A stretch of DNA of 45,191 nucleotides from Sphingobacterium wenxiniae (lineage in GTDB: Bacteria; Bacteroidota; Bacteroidia; Sphingobacteriales; Sphingobacteriaceae): NCBI RefSeq assembly GCF_900116225.1, contig NZ_FOZZ01000018.1, positions 1 to 45,191 of the forward strand. The letters are read 5' to 3'. The position numbers and the translations under genes were made by a program. The stretch's first letter is position 1; every line of letters starts with the position of its first letter. Under the pieces are notes generated by a model. That model was given only the letters and a program-made list of their open reading frames with translations. It made no database searches and was not told the origin of the DNA. Positions 32,763 through 40,625 of the stretch are shown here, one piece after another.

Positions 32763-35282
32763 TTATTCGTTTGTGATCGTTGCATCATGTTCTGCATCAA
32801 CCACAATCTCTTGTTTTTCTTCATCGTAATCGATTTTCAAAACAGAGCCGTTTTTCACTTCTCCTTTTAAGATTTCTTCGGCAATCGGATCTTCGAGGTA
32901 TTTCTGGATAGCGCGTTTCAACGGTCGTGCACCAAAATTACTGTCATAACCTTTTTCAGCGATAAAATCTTTTGCTTTGTCCGTCAACGCGATTTGATAA
33001 CCTAATCCTTCGATACGCGAGAACAAGGCTTTCAATTCAATATCAATGATTTTGAAAATATGTTCTTTCGTCAGTGAGTTGAAGACAATTACATCATCAA
33101 TACGGTTCAAGAATTCCGGTGCAAAGGCACGCTTCAAGGCTGTTTCGATAACACCACGTGAATGCGCATCAGCTTGATTTGCTTTTGCGGCAGTAGTGAA
33201 TCCGACACCTTGACCAAACTCTTTAAGTTGACGAGCACCAATGTTGGATGTCATGATAATAATGGTGTTACGGAAATCTACTTTTCGTCCCAAACTATCT
33301 GTTAACTGTCCTTCATCTAGCACTTGCAACAACAAGTTGAATACATCCGGGTGTGCTTTTTCGATTTCGTCCAGAAGTACAACCGCATAAGGCTTGCGTC
33401 TGACTTTCTCGGTTAATTGACCACCTTCTTCGTAACCAACGTATCCCGGAGGCGCTCCCACAAGACGTGAGACCGCAAATTTCTCCATGTATTCACTCAT
33501 GTCGATCTGAATCAACGCATCCTCAGAGTCGAACATAAAACGCGCTAACTCCTTCGCTAACTCAGTTTTACCAACACCTGTAGGGCCTAAGAATACGAAA
33601 GAACCAATTGGCTTTTTAGGATCTTTCAAGCCTGCACGAGTCCGTTGGATAGCCTTAACTAATTTTTGTACGGCATCGTCCTGTCCAATGATACGACCTT
33701 TCATTGCCTCGCCCATGTTCAACAGCTTTTGGCTGTCAGATTGGCTTACGCGTTGTACAGGAATCCCTGTCATCATGGCAACTACCTCAGCGACATTATC
33801 CTCAGATACAGTGTAGCGTTTAGATTTTGTTTCCGCTTCCCAAGCTGATTTTTCTTTCTCCAGCTCTTCAAGTAATTTTTTCTCCGTATCGCGTAGTTTA
33901 GCAGCTTCTTCATATTTCTGACTACGTACTACTTTGTTTTTCTCTACTTTGACTTCCTCAATTTTTTCTTCGATTTCGATAATCGATTGGGGAACGTGAA
34001 TGTTATTCAAATGCACACGTGAACCCGCTTCATCCAATGCGTCAATCGCCTTGTCCGGAAGGAAACGATCAGTAATGTATCGTGTCGTCAGAGACACACA
34101 GGCTTCAATAGCATCTTCCGTATAGGTCACATTGTGGTGCTCCTCATATTTGTCTTTGATGCGGTTGAGGATTTCTATCGTTTCATCATGAGAGGCAGGT
34201 TCTACCACCACTTTTTGGAAGCGACGATCCAATGCGCCATCTTTTTCAATGTACTGACGGTATTCGTCCAAGGTTGTTGCACCGATACATTGGATTTCTC
34301 CACGAGCTAATGCAGGTTTGAACATATTGGAGGCGTCTAATGAACCTGAAGCGCCACCAGCACCTACGATGGTGTGTATCTCATCTATAAAGAGGATAAC
34401 ATCCGGTGATTTCTCTAATTCGTTCATTACAGCCTTCATACGTTCCTCGAACTGTCCACGGTATTTTGTGCCTGCTACTAATGAAGCTAAATCCAAGGTA
34501 ACGACACGCTTGTTGAACAATACACGTGAAACCTTACGTTGCACGATGCGTAATGCCAGACCCTCCGCAATCGCGGATTTACCAACCCCGGGCTCTCCAA
34601 TCAGAATAGGATTGTTTTTCTTACGACGGGATAAAATCTGCGAAACGCGTTCAATTTCTTTTTCGCGCCCAACGATAGGATCCAGTTTCCCTTCTTCAGC
34701 TGCTTTTGTCAAATCGCGACCAAAGTTGTCCAATACCGGTGTTTTGGACTTGATGTCTGACACTTTTTTAGGTGCTGAAAATTGTTGATCGTCCTCAGCA
34801 AAATCATCATCGCCCGTAGATGAGCCTGAAGCTTCGTCCGTAATCGTTGTTTTGTTCTGTTCGACTTCGCTCTTGAAGAAATCGTAGGTTATGCTGTATT
34901 GTTGCAGAATCTGTGAGGCGATATTCTCCTCATCGCGGAGAATGGCCAACAATAGATGTTCTGTGCCAATAATGTCGCTTTTAAAAATCTTAGCTTCCAA
35001 ATATGTTATTTTCAATACCTTTTCAGCTTGTTTTGTCAGTGGCATATTGCCGATTGGCGCGCGAGACATTGATGAGCCTTTGACAGCTTCTTCCACTGAT
35101 TGACGAATGGAACCCGTGTCTATGCCAACGTTTTTCAAAATCTTTATCGCCACCCCATCACCTTCACGAATCAACCCGAGTAAGAGATGTTCCGTGCCGA
35201 TATAGTCATGTCGAAGGCGTAATGCTTCTTCTCGGCTGTAGGAGATAACATCCTTTACGCGTGGTGAAAATTTTGCTTCCAT
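32763..35282 (-). CDS. clpC: ATP-dependent Clp protease ATP-binding subunit ClpC
   Basis: 839 residues. Two N-terminal Clp_N repeats (about 1-75 and 80-145, each with the TEHLLL motif), a first AAA+ domain with Walker A GEPGVGKS (about 229-236) and FIDEIHT, a UVR-type coiled middle domain (about 430-465, SQKYEEAAKLRDTEKKLLEE) that defines ClpC, and a second AAA+ domain with Walker A GPTGVGKT (about 567) and VVLLDEIEKAHPD. It unfolds proteins for ClpP, whose gene is at 14.3-15.0 kb. ClpA and ClpB are excluded by the UVR middle domain. A promoter-like TACATTTA lies about 35 bases upstream. Confidence 0.97.
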   Translation of the reverse strand: MEAKFSPRVKDVISYSREEALRLRHDYIGTEHLLLGLIREGDGVAIKILKNVGIDTGSIRQSVEEAVKGSSMSRAPIGNMPLTKQAEKVLKITYLEAKIFKSDIIGTEHLLLAILRDEENIASQILQQYSITYDFFKSEVEQNKTTITDEASGSSTGDDDFAEDDQQFSAPKKVSDIKSKTPVLDNFGRDLTKAAEEGKLDPIVGREKEIERVSQILSRRKKNNPILIGEPGVGKSAIAEGLALRIVQRKVSRVLFNKRVVTLDLASLVAGTKYRGQFEERMKAVMNELEKSPDVILFIDEIHTIVGAGGASGSLDASNMFKPALARGEIQCIGATTLDEYRQYIEKDGALDRRFQKVVVEPASHDETIEILNRIKDKYEEHHNVTYTEDAIEACVSLTTRYITDRFLPDKAIDALDEAGSRVHLNNIHVPQSIIEIEEKIEEVKVEKNKVVRSQKYEEAAKLRDTEKKLLEELEKEKSAWEAETKSKRYTVSEDNVAEVVAMMTGIPVQRVSQSDSQKLLNMGEAMKGRIIGQDDAVQKLVKAIQRTRAGLKDPKKPIGSFVFLGPTGVGKTELAKELARFMFDSEDALIQIDMSEYMEKFAVSRLVGAPPGYVGYEEGGQLTEKVRRKPYAVVLLDEIEKAHPDVFNLLLQVLDEGQLTDSLGRKVDFRNTIIIMTSNIGARQLKEFGQGVGFTTAAKANQADAHSRGVIETALKRAFAPEFLNRIDDVIVFNSLTKEHIFKIIDIELKALFSRIEGLGYQIALTDKAKDFIAEKGYDSNFGARPLKRAIQKYLEDPIAEEILKGEVKNGSVLKIDYDEEKQEIVVDAEHDATITNE

Positions 35283-35449
35283 GTGTTTTACCTTTCCTTT
35301 TTATATTGCTTAGGATGCATAAATGTAAAAAATAATTTATAAATCCTGCTTTTGCTTGTGTAATAAATTATCAACAATTGCGCCACAGCCCTAAAACTAT
35401 CAAAATGTCAGTCACAGGGAAGTAAAAGTGTTTCTGCCCTTCATGTCAT

Positions 35450-35765
35450 TAGTGTGGATACTTCCTAAGCTTTGGGCTTCCGATTTAGACTTCCGAAGTT
35501 TCGAAAACTTCGGAAGTCTCGAACCTCATGAAGAATGCCTCCTATCCTTAGAGTTAGCGAAGCGCTGTGCCTCGCTGTGTCTCGGCTTCTGACGAGGGCT
35601 TAGACGATGGCTCTAAGGATGAAGAATTAGGGTAGTCTGAGACTACCTGATATAAAAGTCCTTAGTCCTCGACGCAATATCCCACCCCGACAGACCAAGG
35701 ACAGTATGGGCATTCTCGTTGCAGCTACGCTTAAACGAGGACGAGATAAGAGCTTTTATCAAAAC
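35450..35765. repeat. Composite intergenic repeat region upstream of ettA
   Basis: No gene lies between 35283 and 35866. The region holds a 15-bp hairpin AGACTTCCGAAGTTT-CGA-AAACTTCGGAAGTCT (35487-35519) with GATACTTCCTAAGCTTTGG on its left and CATGAAGAATGC on its right, the reverse of the arrangement at 27930-28018; a CCTTAGAG/CTCTAAGG pair; GGTAGTCT-G-AGACTACC; and a long-range inverted pair TAAAAG...GTCCTCG / CGAGGAC...CTTTTA (35653-35758). Confidence 0.65.
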
Positions 35766-35807
35766 CCACTTATTTAGGACAAGCATCAATAACGATTAGG
35801 TTATATT

Positions 35808-35838
35808 TTGCATATAAAAGCGAATTTATATAAGTTTG
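35808..35838 (+). promoter_or_regulatory. Promoter of the ettA operon
   Basis: TTG (35808-35810, in TTTTG), 20 bases, TAAGTTTG (35831-35838): a consensus Bacteroidota promoter 28 bases before the ettA ATG. It probably also drives the histidine kinase gene downstream. Confidence 0.75.
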
Positions 35839-35866
35839 TGGGAAAAGTAATTCTGTAAATTAGCTT

Positions 35867-37549
35867 ATGTCCGACGAGAAAATAATTTTTTCGATGGCTG
35901 GTGTGAATAAAATTTACCCGCCTCAAAAACAAGTACTTAAAAATATATACCTTTCTTTCTTCTATGGTGCAAAAATCGGTGTCATTGGTTTAAATGGGTC
36001 AGGTAAATCCTCTTTGCTGAAAATCATTGCCGGTTTGGATAAATCTTATCAGGGCGAAGTGGTGTTCTCTCCGGGTTATTCTGTAGGTTATTTAGCACAG
36101 GAACCTGAGCTTGATCCAGAAAAAACCGTGCGTGAAATCGTGGAAGAAGGGGTAGCAGAGACAACAGCTATCTTAAAAGAATACGAGGAAATCAATGAGA
36201 AGTTTGGCCTGCCCGAGGTTTATGAAAATCCGGATGAAATGGACAAACTATTGACAAGACAAGGTGAATTGCAGGATAAAATCGATGCAACCAATGCTTG
36301 GGAATTGGACACCAAATTAGAACGCGCAATGGACGCTCTGCGTTGTCCGGAGCCTGAAGCGAAAATTGCCAACTTGTCAGGTGGAGAGCGTCGTAGGGTG
36401 GCACTTTGTCGTTTGTTGCTCCAAGAACCGGATGTTTTATTACTGGATGAACCGACCAACCACTTGGATGCAGAGTCTATCGATTGGTTAGAACAACACT
36501 TGCAACAATATAAAGGTACTGTTATTGCGGTGACCCATGACCGTTATTTCTTAGATAATGTGGCCGGTTGGATTTTGGAATTGGACAGGGGAGAAGGTAT
36601 TCCTTGGAAAGGAAACTACTCATCGTGGTTAGACCAGAAAGCGAAACGCCTTTCGCAGGAGGAGAGACAGGAAACGAAAAGACAAAAAACATTGGAGCGT
36701 GAGCTGGAATGGGTTCGTATGGCACCGAAAGCCCGCCATGCCAAGTCGAAAGCCCGTTTGCATAATTATGAAAAATTGGCGTCTGAAGAAACACGTGAGC
36801 GAGAAGAGAAATTGGAACTTTTCATTCCGCCAGGACCACGTTTGGGGAACGTTGTTATTGAAGCGCACAATATTTCAAAAGCCTATGGCGATAGAATCCT
36901 TTTTGAAAATTTAAGCTTTTCTTTACCTCCTGCAGGTATCGTAGGGATTATTGGTCCCAATGGAGCAGGAAAGACTACGCTTTTCCGCTTAATTACAGGA
37001 CAAGAACAACCTGATTCTGGTACATTCACTGTAGGGGAAACTGTGGTTTTGGGATATGTGGATCAAAATCATGATGATTTAGATCCCGAAAAATCCGTTT
37101 GGGAAAACATAACGGATGGACAGGATAATATCCTTTTGGGTAACCGACCTGTTAACTCTAGGGCATACGTATCTAAATTTAACTTCAACGGTGCCGACCA
37201 GCAGAAAAAAGTAGGTGTGCTTTCCGGAGGAGAAAGAAACCGTGTGCATCTGGCGATTACCTTAAAGAAATCCTCTAACGTATTGTTGTTGGATGAGCCG
37301 ACGAACGATATCGACGTGAATACGTTGAGAGCTTTGGAAGAAGGTTTGGAAAACTTTGGTGGCTGTGCAGTAGTTATTTCGCACGACCGTTGGTTCTTAG
37401 ACCGTATCTGTACGCATATATTGGCTTTTGAGGGCGATTCACAGGTCTATTTCTTTGAAGGAAACTATACGGAATACGAGGAGAACAGGAAAAAAAGACT
37501 GGGTGATATAGGACCTAAGCGTATCAAATACAAAAAACTAGTAAAGTAA
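35867..37549 (+). CDS. ettA: Energy-dependent translational throttle protein EttA (ABC-F)
   Basis: 560 residues, the length of EttA. Two ABC domains: Walker A GLNGSGKS (41-48) with signature LSGGERRRVALCRLLL, and Walker A GPNGAGKT with signature LSGGERNRVHLA. There are no membrane segments. The EttA-type arm insertion (about 90-140) and the inter-domain linker with WVRMAPKARHAKSKAR are present. EttA binds the ribosomal E site and limits early elongation when ADP is high. The stop is three bases before the histidine kinase ATG, so the two are probably one transcript, which is an unusual partner. Confidence 0.95.
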   Translation: MSDEKIIFSMAGVNKIYPPQKQVLKNIYLSFFYGAKIGVIGLNGSGKSSLLKIIAGLDKSYQGEVVFSPGYSVGYLAQEPELDPEKTVREIVEEGVAETTAILKEYEEINEKFGLPEVYENPDEMDKLLTRQGELQDKIDATNAWELDTKLERAMDALRCPEPEAKIANLSGGERRRVALCRLLLQEPDVLLLDEPTNHLDAESIDWLEQHLQQYKGTVIAVTHDRYFLDNVAGWILELDRGEGIPWKGNYSSWLDQKAKRLSQEERQETKRQKTLERELEWVRMAPKARHAKSKARLHNYEKLASEETREREEKLELFIPPGPRLGNVVIEAHNISKAYGDRILFENLSFSLPPAGIVGIIGPNGAGKTTLFRLITGQEQPDSGTFTVGETVVLGYVDQNHDDLDPEKSVWENITDGQDNILLGNRPVNSRAYVSKFNFNGADQQKKVGVLSGGERNRVHLAITLKKSSNVLLLDEPTNDIDVNTLRALEEGLENFGGCAVVISHDRWFLDRICTHILAFEGDSQVYFFEGNYTEYEENRKKRLGDIGPKRIKYKKLVK

Positions 37550-37552
37550 CGC

Positions 37553-38743
37553 ATGAGTTTAGAATCGGCGAGGCTTCTGGAAGCTATTATTGATAATGCC
37601 ATTGATGGTATTATCACGATTGATAATCGTGGGATTGTGGAATCTATCAATCCGGCAGCTTCCACTTTGTTTGGCTATCAGCCTGATGAAGTGATCGGGA
37701 ACAATGTTTCTATGTTAATGCCTGAACCCGATAAAAGCCGACATGATGGTTATATACACAACTATAAAACAACAGGCGAGAAGAAGATTATCGGTATAGG
37801 ACGAGAAGTGCTGGGGAAGAAGAAAGATGGCAGTACTTTCCCGTTCCGTTTGGCGGTGAGTGAGGTTTTCTATAAAAACAAGAATATCTTTACTGGTTTT
37901 ATTCATGATCTGACGAAAGAAAAAGCTGCGGAAGACAAATTGAGGCAACACGCTTTGGAACTGGAGGATATGGTCAGCGAACGCACAAAAGACCTTATCA
38001 AATTAGTATCGGAGTTGGAGCGTGCAAAGTCAGATGTAAGTTTGTCGTTGGAGAAGGAAAAGGAGCTGAACCAAATGAAGTCGAGATTTGTGTCCATGGC
38101 TTCGCATGAATTCCGCACGCCACTTAGTTCAGTGCAATTGTCTGCGTCCTTGATTGAACGCTATGCTGAGAAACCTGATTTACAAAATGTGCTAAAACAT
38201 ACCAACAGGATTCGAGGTTCCGTGCAGTTGCTCAATAATATTTTGAATGATTTCCTTTCTTTGGAAAAACTGGAGGCAGGAAGAGTCGTGGTGAACAAAC
38301 AAGATATCAATCTCGTGCAGCTGTCAGAGGAAATCACGGAAGAGATGCAGCTTATTTGCAAGAAAAACCAGCATATTGTCTATCAACATACAGGTGCGAT
38401 AGGTACTTTCTGGTTGGATAGCCACTTAACAAAAAGCAGCATTATTAATTTAGTTTCCAATGCGATAAAGTATTCTGGAGAAGATACTTTTATCGAGTTT
38501 ACAACGGAAATAAAAGATGACCAATGTATTATCTGTGTGAAAGATAACGGTATCGGTATTCCTAAAGAAGACCAGCGTAACCTGTTCGAGCCATTTTTTC
38601 GTGCGCATAACACAGGGAATATCCCAGGAACAGGGTTAGGGCTTAACATCGTGAAGCGCTATATCGAATTGATGGATGGCACGCTCGACTATCATTCTGC
38701 AATCAACGAAGGAGCAATGTTTAAAATGACGTTTCAGCAATAG
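37553..38743 (+). CDS. FixL-like PAS-domain sensor histidine kinase (candidate haem oxygen sensor)
   Basis: 396 residues, no membrane segment. PAS domain (about 5-120) followed by a coiled coil (about 122-175), HisKA with phospho-acceptor His185 (SMASHEFRTPLS) and HATPase with NLVSNAIKYS, DNGIGIP and GTGLGL. The PAS matches the FixL haem PAS unusually well: MLMPEPDKSRHDGYI, then KKIIGIGREV and KKDGSTFPFRLAVSE. His64 aligns with the FixL proximal haem ligand (His200 in Bradyrhizobium) and Arg84 with the oxygen-gating Arg220; FixL Arg206 is replaced by Asn70. This suggests a soluble oxygen-sensing kinase. The partner is the REC-CRP regulator 77 bases downstream. Haem binding is inferred, not shown. 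Confidence 0.85.
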   Translation: MSLESARLLEAIIDNAIDGIITIDNRGIVESINPAASTLFGYQPDEVIGNNVSMLMPEPDKSRHDGYIHNYKTTGEKKIIGIGREVLGKKKDGSTFPFRLAVSEVFYKNKNIFTGFIHDLTKEKAAEDKLRQHALELEDMVSERTKDLIKLVSELERAKSDVSLSLEKEKELNQMKSRFVSMASHEFRTPLSSVQLSASLIERYAEKPDLQNVLKHTNRIRGSVQLLNNILNDFLSLEKLEAGRVVVNKQDINLVQLSEEITEEMQLICKKNQHIVYQHTGAIGTFWLDSHLTKSSIINLVSNAIKYSGEDTFIEFTTEIKDDQCIICVKDNGIGIPKEDQRNLFEPFFRAHNTGNIPGTGLGLNIVKRYIELMDGTLDYHSAINEGAMFKMTFQQ

Positions 38744-38820
38744 TGAAGGTGATGGAAGTGATAGAGGTTATATAAAGGGATGGAGGCTATGGTGATGATA
38801 AAGGTTAATGTAAAAAGCAA

Positions 38821-39879
38821 ATGGTAAAACGGATATTAATTATTGAAGACAATTTCGAAATTCGGGAAGGAACTGCAGAGATATTAGAGCTGACTGGGGA
38901 TTATGAGGTGCTTACTGCCCCTGACGGTCGTGTTGGTGTAGAACTTGCCACGAAACACCGCCCTGATATCATCCTTTGTGACATCATGATGCCGGAACTG
39001 GACGGCTATTGCGTACTGTATATGCTTAGCAAAAATGAGCATACAGCAGATATTCCATTTATTTTCCTGACGGCGAAATCAGAACGTGCAGATATTCGGA
39101 AAGCTATGGAAATGGGTGCAGATGATTATCTAACCAAACCTTTCGATGATATCGAGCTTTTGAATGCTATCGAAAGCCGATTGCGGAAACGTGAGAAACT
39201 ATCGAATCTTTTTGTGCCGAAAAGTGGTTTGCATTTGAGTGAAGAAGAACAGAATTACCTATTGCAGGATCTGGTTAAAGATGCTCGTGTTAAGGTGTTC
39301 AAGAAAAAGCAGCTGATCTATGAATCTGGTGATTCACCTATTTTTGTGTATTACATGTTGAAAGGTAAAGTGAGAAGTTTCCTGTATTATCAGGACGGAA
39401 GAGAACTGTCTACGGGCATTCATGTTAACGATCAATTCTTCGGCTACGAATCTATATTGCTGAATGAAGGATATAATGATAATGCAGCAGCTCTTGAAGA
39501 TTGCGAAATTGCTTTGATTCCAAAAGAAAAATTCTTCGAATTGCTTTACAACAAACCTATTGTAGCTGGCAAATTTATTAAATTACTCTCTGGAAATGTT
39601 CGGGAAAAAGAGGAGCAAATGTTAGGATTTGCATACGACACGGTACGTAAACGCGTGGCAAATGCTTTGGTGAATGTGGCGGAGAAAAGCACCGGTACTG
39701 AAAACGCCGAAGATGTAGTTATCCGTATTTCACGAGACGATTTAGCTGCACTCGCCGGTACAGCTAATGAAACTATTAGCCGCATGCTTGCCGATTTCAA
39801 AGATGAAAAACTAATCACGAAAGAGGGGAATGCTATCCGTATATTCTCCGTGGAAAAGCTCAAAAACATCAGGTTTTAG
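38821..39879 (+). CDS. Response regulator with CRP/FNR-family DNA-binding output
   Basis: 352 residues. Receiver domain (1-120) with phospho-acceptor Asp54 (LCDIMMPELDG) and Lys106 (YLTKPFDD). Then a cNMP-binding-type beta-roll (about 145-255, KKKQLIYESGDSPIFVYYML) and a Crp-type winged HTH (about 270-345) whose recognition helix NETISRMLADF has the E-x-x-S-R pattern of FNR (Glu317, Ser320, Arg321). FNR's iron-sulfur cysteines are absent, so control should come from phosphorylation. The fusion puts the FixJ receiver and the FixK/FNR output in one chain. It is placed between the FixL-like kinase and the hemN/cco genes, its likely targets. Confidence 0.92.
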   Translation: MVKRILIIEDNFEIREGTAEILELTGDYEVLTAPDGRVGVELATKHRPDIILCDIMMPELDGYCVLYMLSKNEHTADIPFIFLTAKSERADIRKAMEMGADDYLTKPFDDIELLNAIESRLRKREKLSNLFVPKSGLHLSEEEQNYLLQDLVKDARVKVFKKKQLIYESGDSPIFVYYMLKGKVRSFLYYQDGRELSTGIHVNDQFFGYESILLNEGYNDNAAALEDCEIALIPKEKFFELLYNKPIVAGKFIKLLSGNVREKEEQMLGFAYDTVRKRVANALVNVAEKSTGTENAEDVVIRISRDDLAALAGTANETISRMLADFKDEKLITKEGNAIRIFSVEKLKNIRF

Positions 39880-39915
39880 TTTTTGCGGTTTAGCGCTTAA
39901 AGATTAAAATGAAGA

Positions 39916-40045
39916 TGTCCGAAAAGTCAGCCATCATCGTCATTGCGAAGAACGAAGCAATCTGATGACGGTAAAAACGCAGATTGCTTCGTCATTTTTC
40001 CTCGCAATGACGCGTTTTTTTTATGATTAACAACCTTTTCGGACA
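39916..40045. repeat. CATTGCGAGG-type inverted-repeat element, copy C (130 bp)
   Basis: Outer termini TGTCCGAAAAG (39916-39926) and CTTTTCGGACA (40035-40045) are perfect inverted repeats; inner GTCATTGCGA/CGCAATGACG are shared with copies A and B. The termini differ from A and B by matched changes on both sides (TCTAAAAAG to TCCGAAAAG). Confidence 0.75.
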
Positions 40046-40102
40046 CCCTCATTAACTTGCGAACCAATTAACCTCTTTCTGTGACCAATATCATTTTATT
40101 AT

Positions 40103-40146
40103 TTGATGCAATGCATCCAGCTCTCTGAGGAAGGCAATTATCTTTG
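40103..40146 (+). promoter_or_regulatory. Candidate activator-dependent promoter of the hemN/cco genes
   Basis: A -7 box TATCTTTG (40139-40146) has no TTG at the -33 position. Instead, the inverted repeat GATGC-AAT-GCATC (40105-40117) is centred about 40 bases upstream of the expected start (near 40150-40153), the class II activator position of CRP/FNR proteins. A TTGAT half-site overlaps it (40103-40107) with ATCCA opposite, but the spacing (7 bases) is longer than the FNR box (4). Confidence 0.45.
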
Positions 40147-40184
40147 TCTATTAAGGTAATAAACGTAGATAGATAATTTCCTAC

Positions 40185-40625
40185 ATGAAAGTTGTGGCGT
40201 ATAATATCAAGGATTTTGAGAAGGAACTGTTGGCTGTCGCCAATGGTAAAGTGCATGATTTGACCTTGATTTCGAATCCTTTAAATCTCAATACGATTCA
40301 TTACGCAGACGGAAAAGAAGCTGTCATTATCTCGGAGGATGACACGTTGGATTCCAAGACACTACGTGCACTGAAAGAACACGGGGTATCTAAAATTATT
40401 ACCCGCTCACTCACTACTGACCATATAGACCTTTATGAAGCGCAATATTTATCTATGCAGATTGCTAATACACCCTATCCGGATCGTACGCCCAAAGGCA
40501 TTGCAGAACAGACCGTTCGTAACCTCAACCTATGGAGTGCAGGAAAGTGTGTCGGTACGGCATGCTGTTGTTTAGATGGTTGTAGCAAAGTAGAGCAAGA
40601 AAAAGTCGGAGGAGAAAATGTCTAA
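40185..40625 (+). CDS. Truncated D-lactate-dehydrogenase-like protein with five-cysteine tail
   Basis: 146 residues. Residues 1-115 resemble the N-terminal substrate-binding domain of D-2-hydroxyacid dehydrogenases: MKVVAYNIKDFEKELL start, EAVIISEDDTLDSKTLRALK, GVSKIITRSLTTDHIDLYEA and the GIAEQTVRNL that matches the family's AVAEHTV helix. The protein then stops short of the NAD-binding GxGxxG fold and catalytic residues, and instead has a cysteine cluster: Cys122, 127, 128, 129 and 133 (KCVGTACCCLDGC). An intact dehydrogenase is therefore excluded. The tail could bind a metal or iron-sulfur cluster or respond to redox. It overlaps hemN by 8 bases with GGAGGAG before the hemN ATG, so translation is coupled. 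Function unknown. Confidence 0.8.
   Translation: MKVVAYNIKDFEKELLAVANGKVHDLTLISNPLNLNTIHYADGKEAVIISEDDTLDSKTLRALKEHGVSKIITRSLTTDHIDLYEAQYLSMQIANTPYPDRTPKGIAEQTVRNLNLWSAGKCVGTACCCLDGCSKVEQEKVGGENV

Noticed and set aside
40103..40119. Canonical FNR box
   Set aside because: The half-sites TTGAT and ATCCA are 7 bases apart instead of 4 and one is imperfect; kept only as a candidate activator site.
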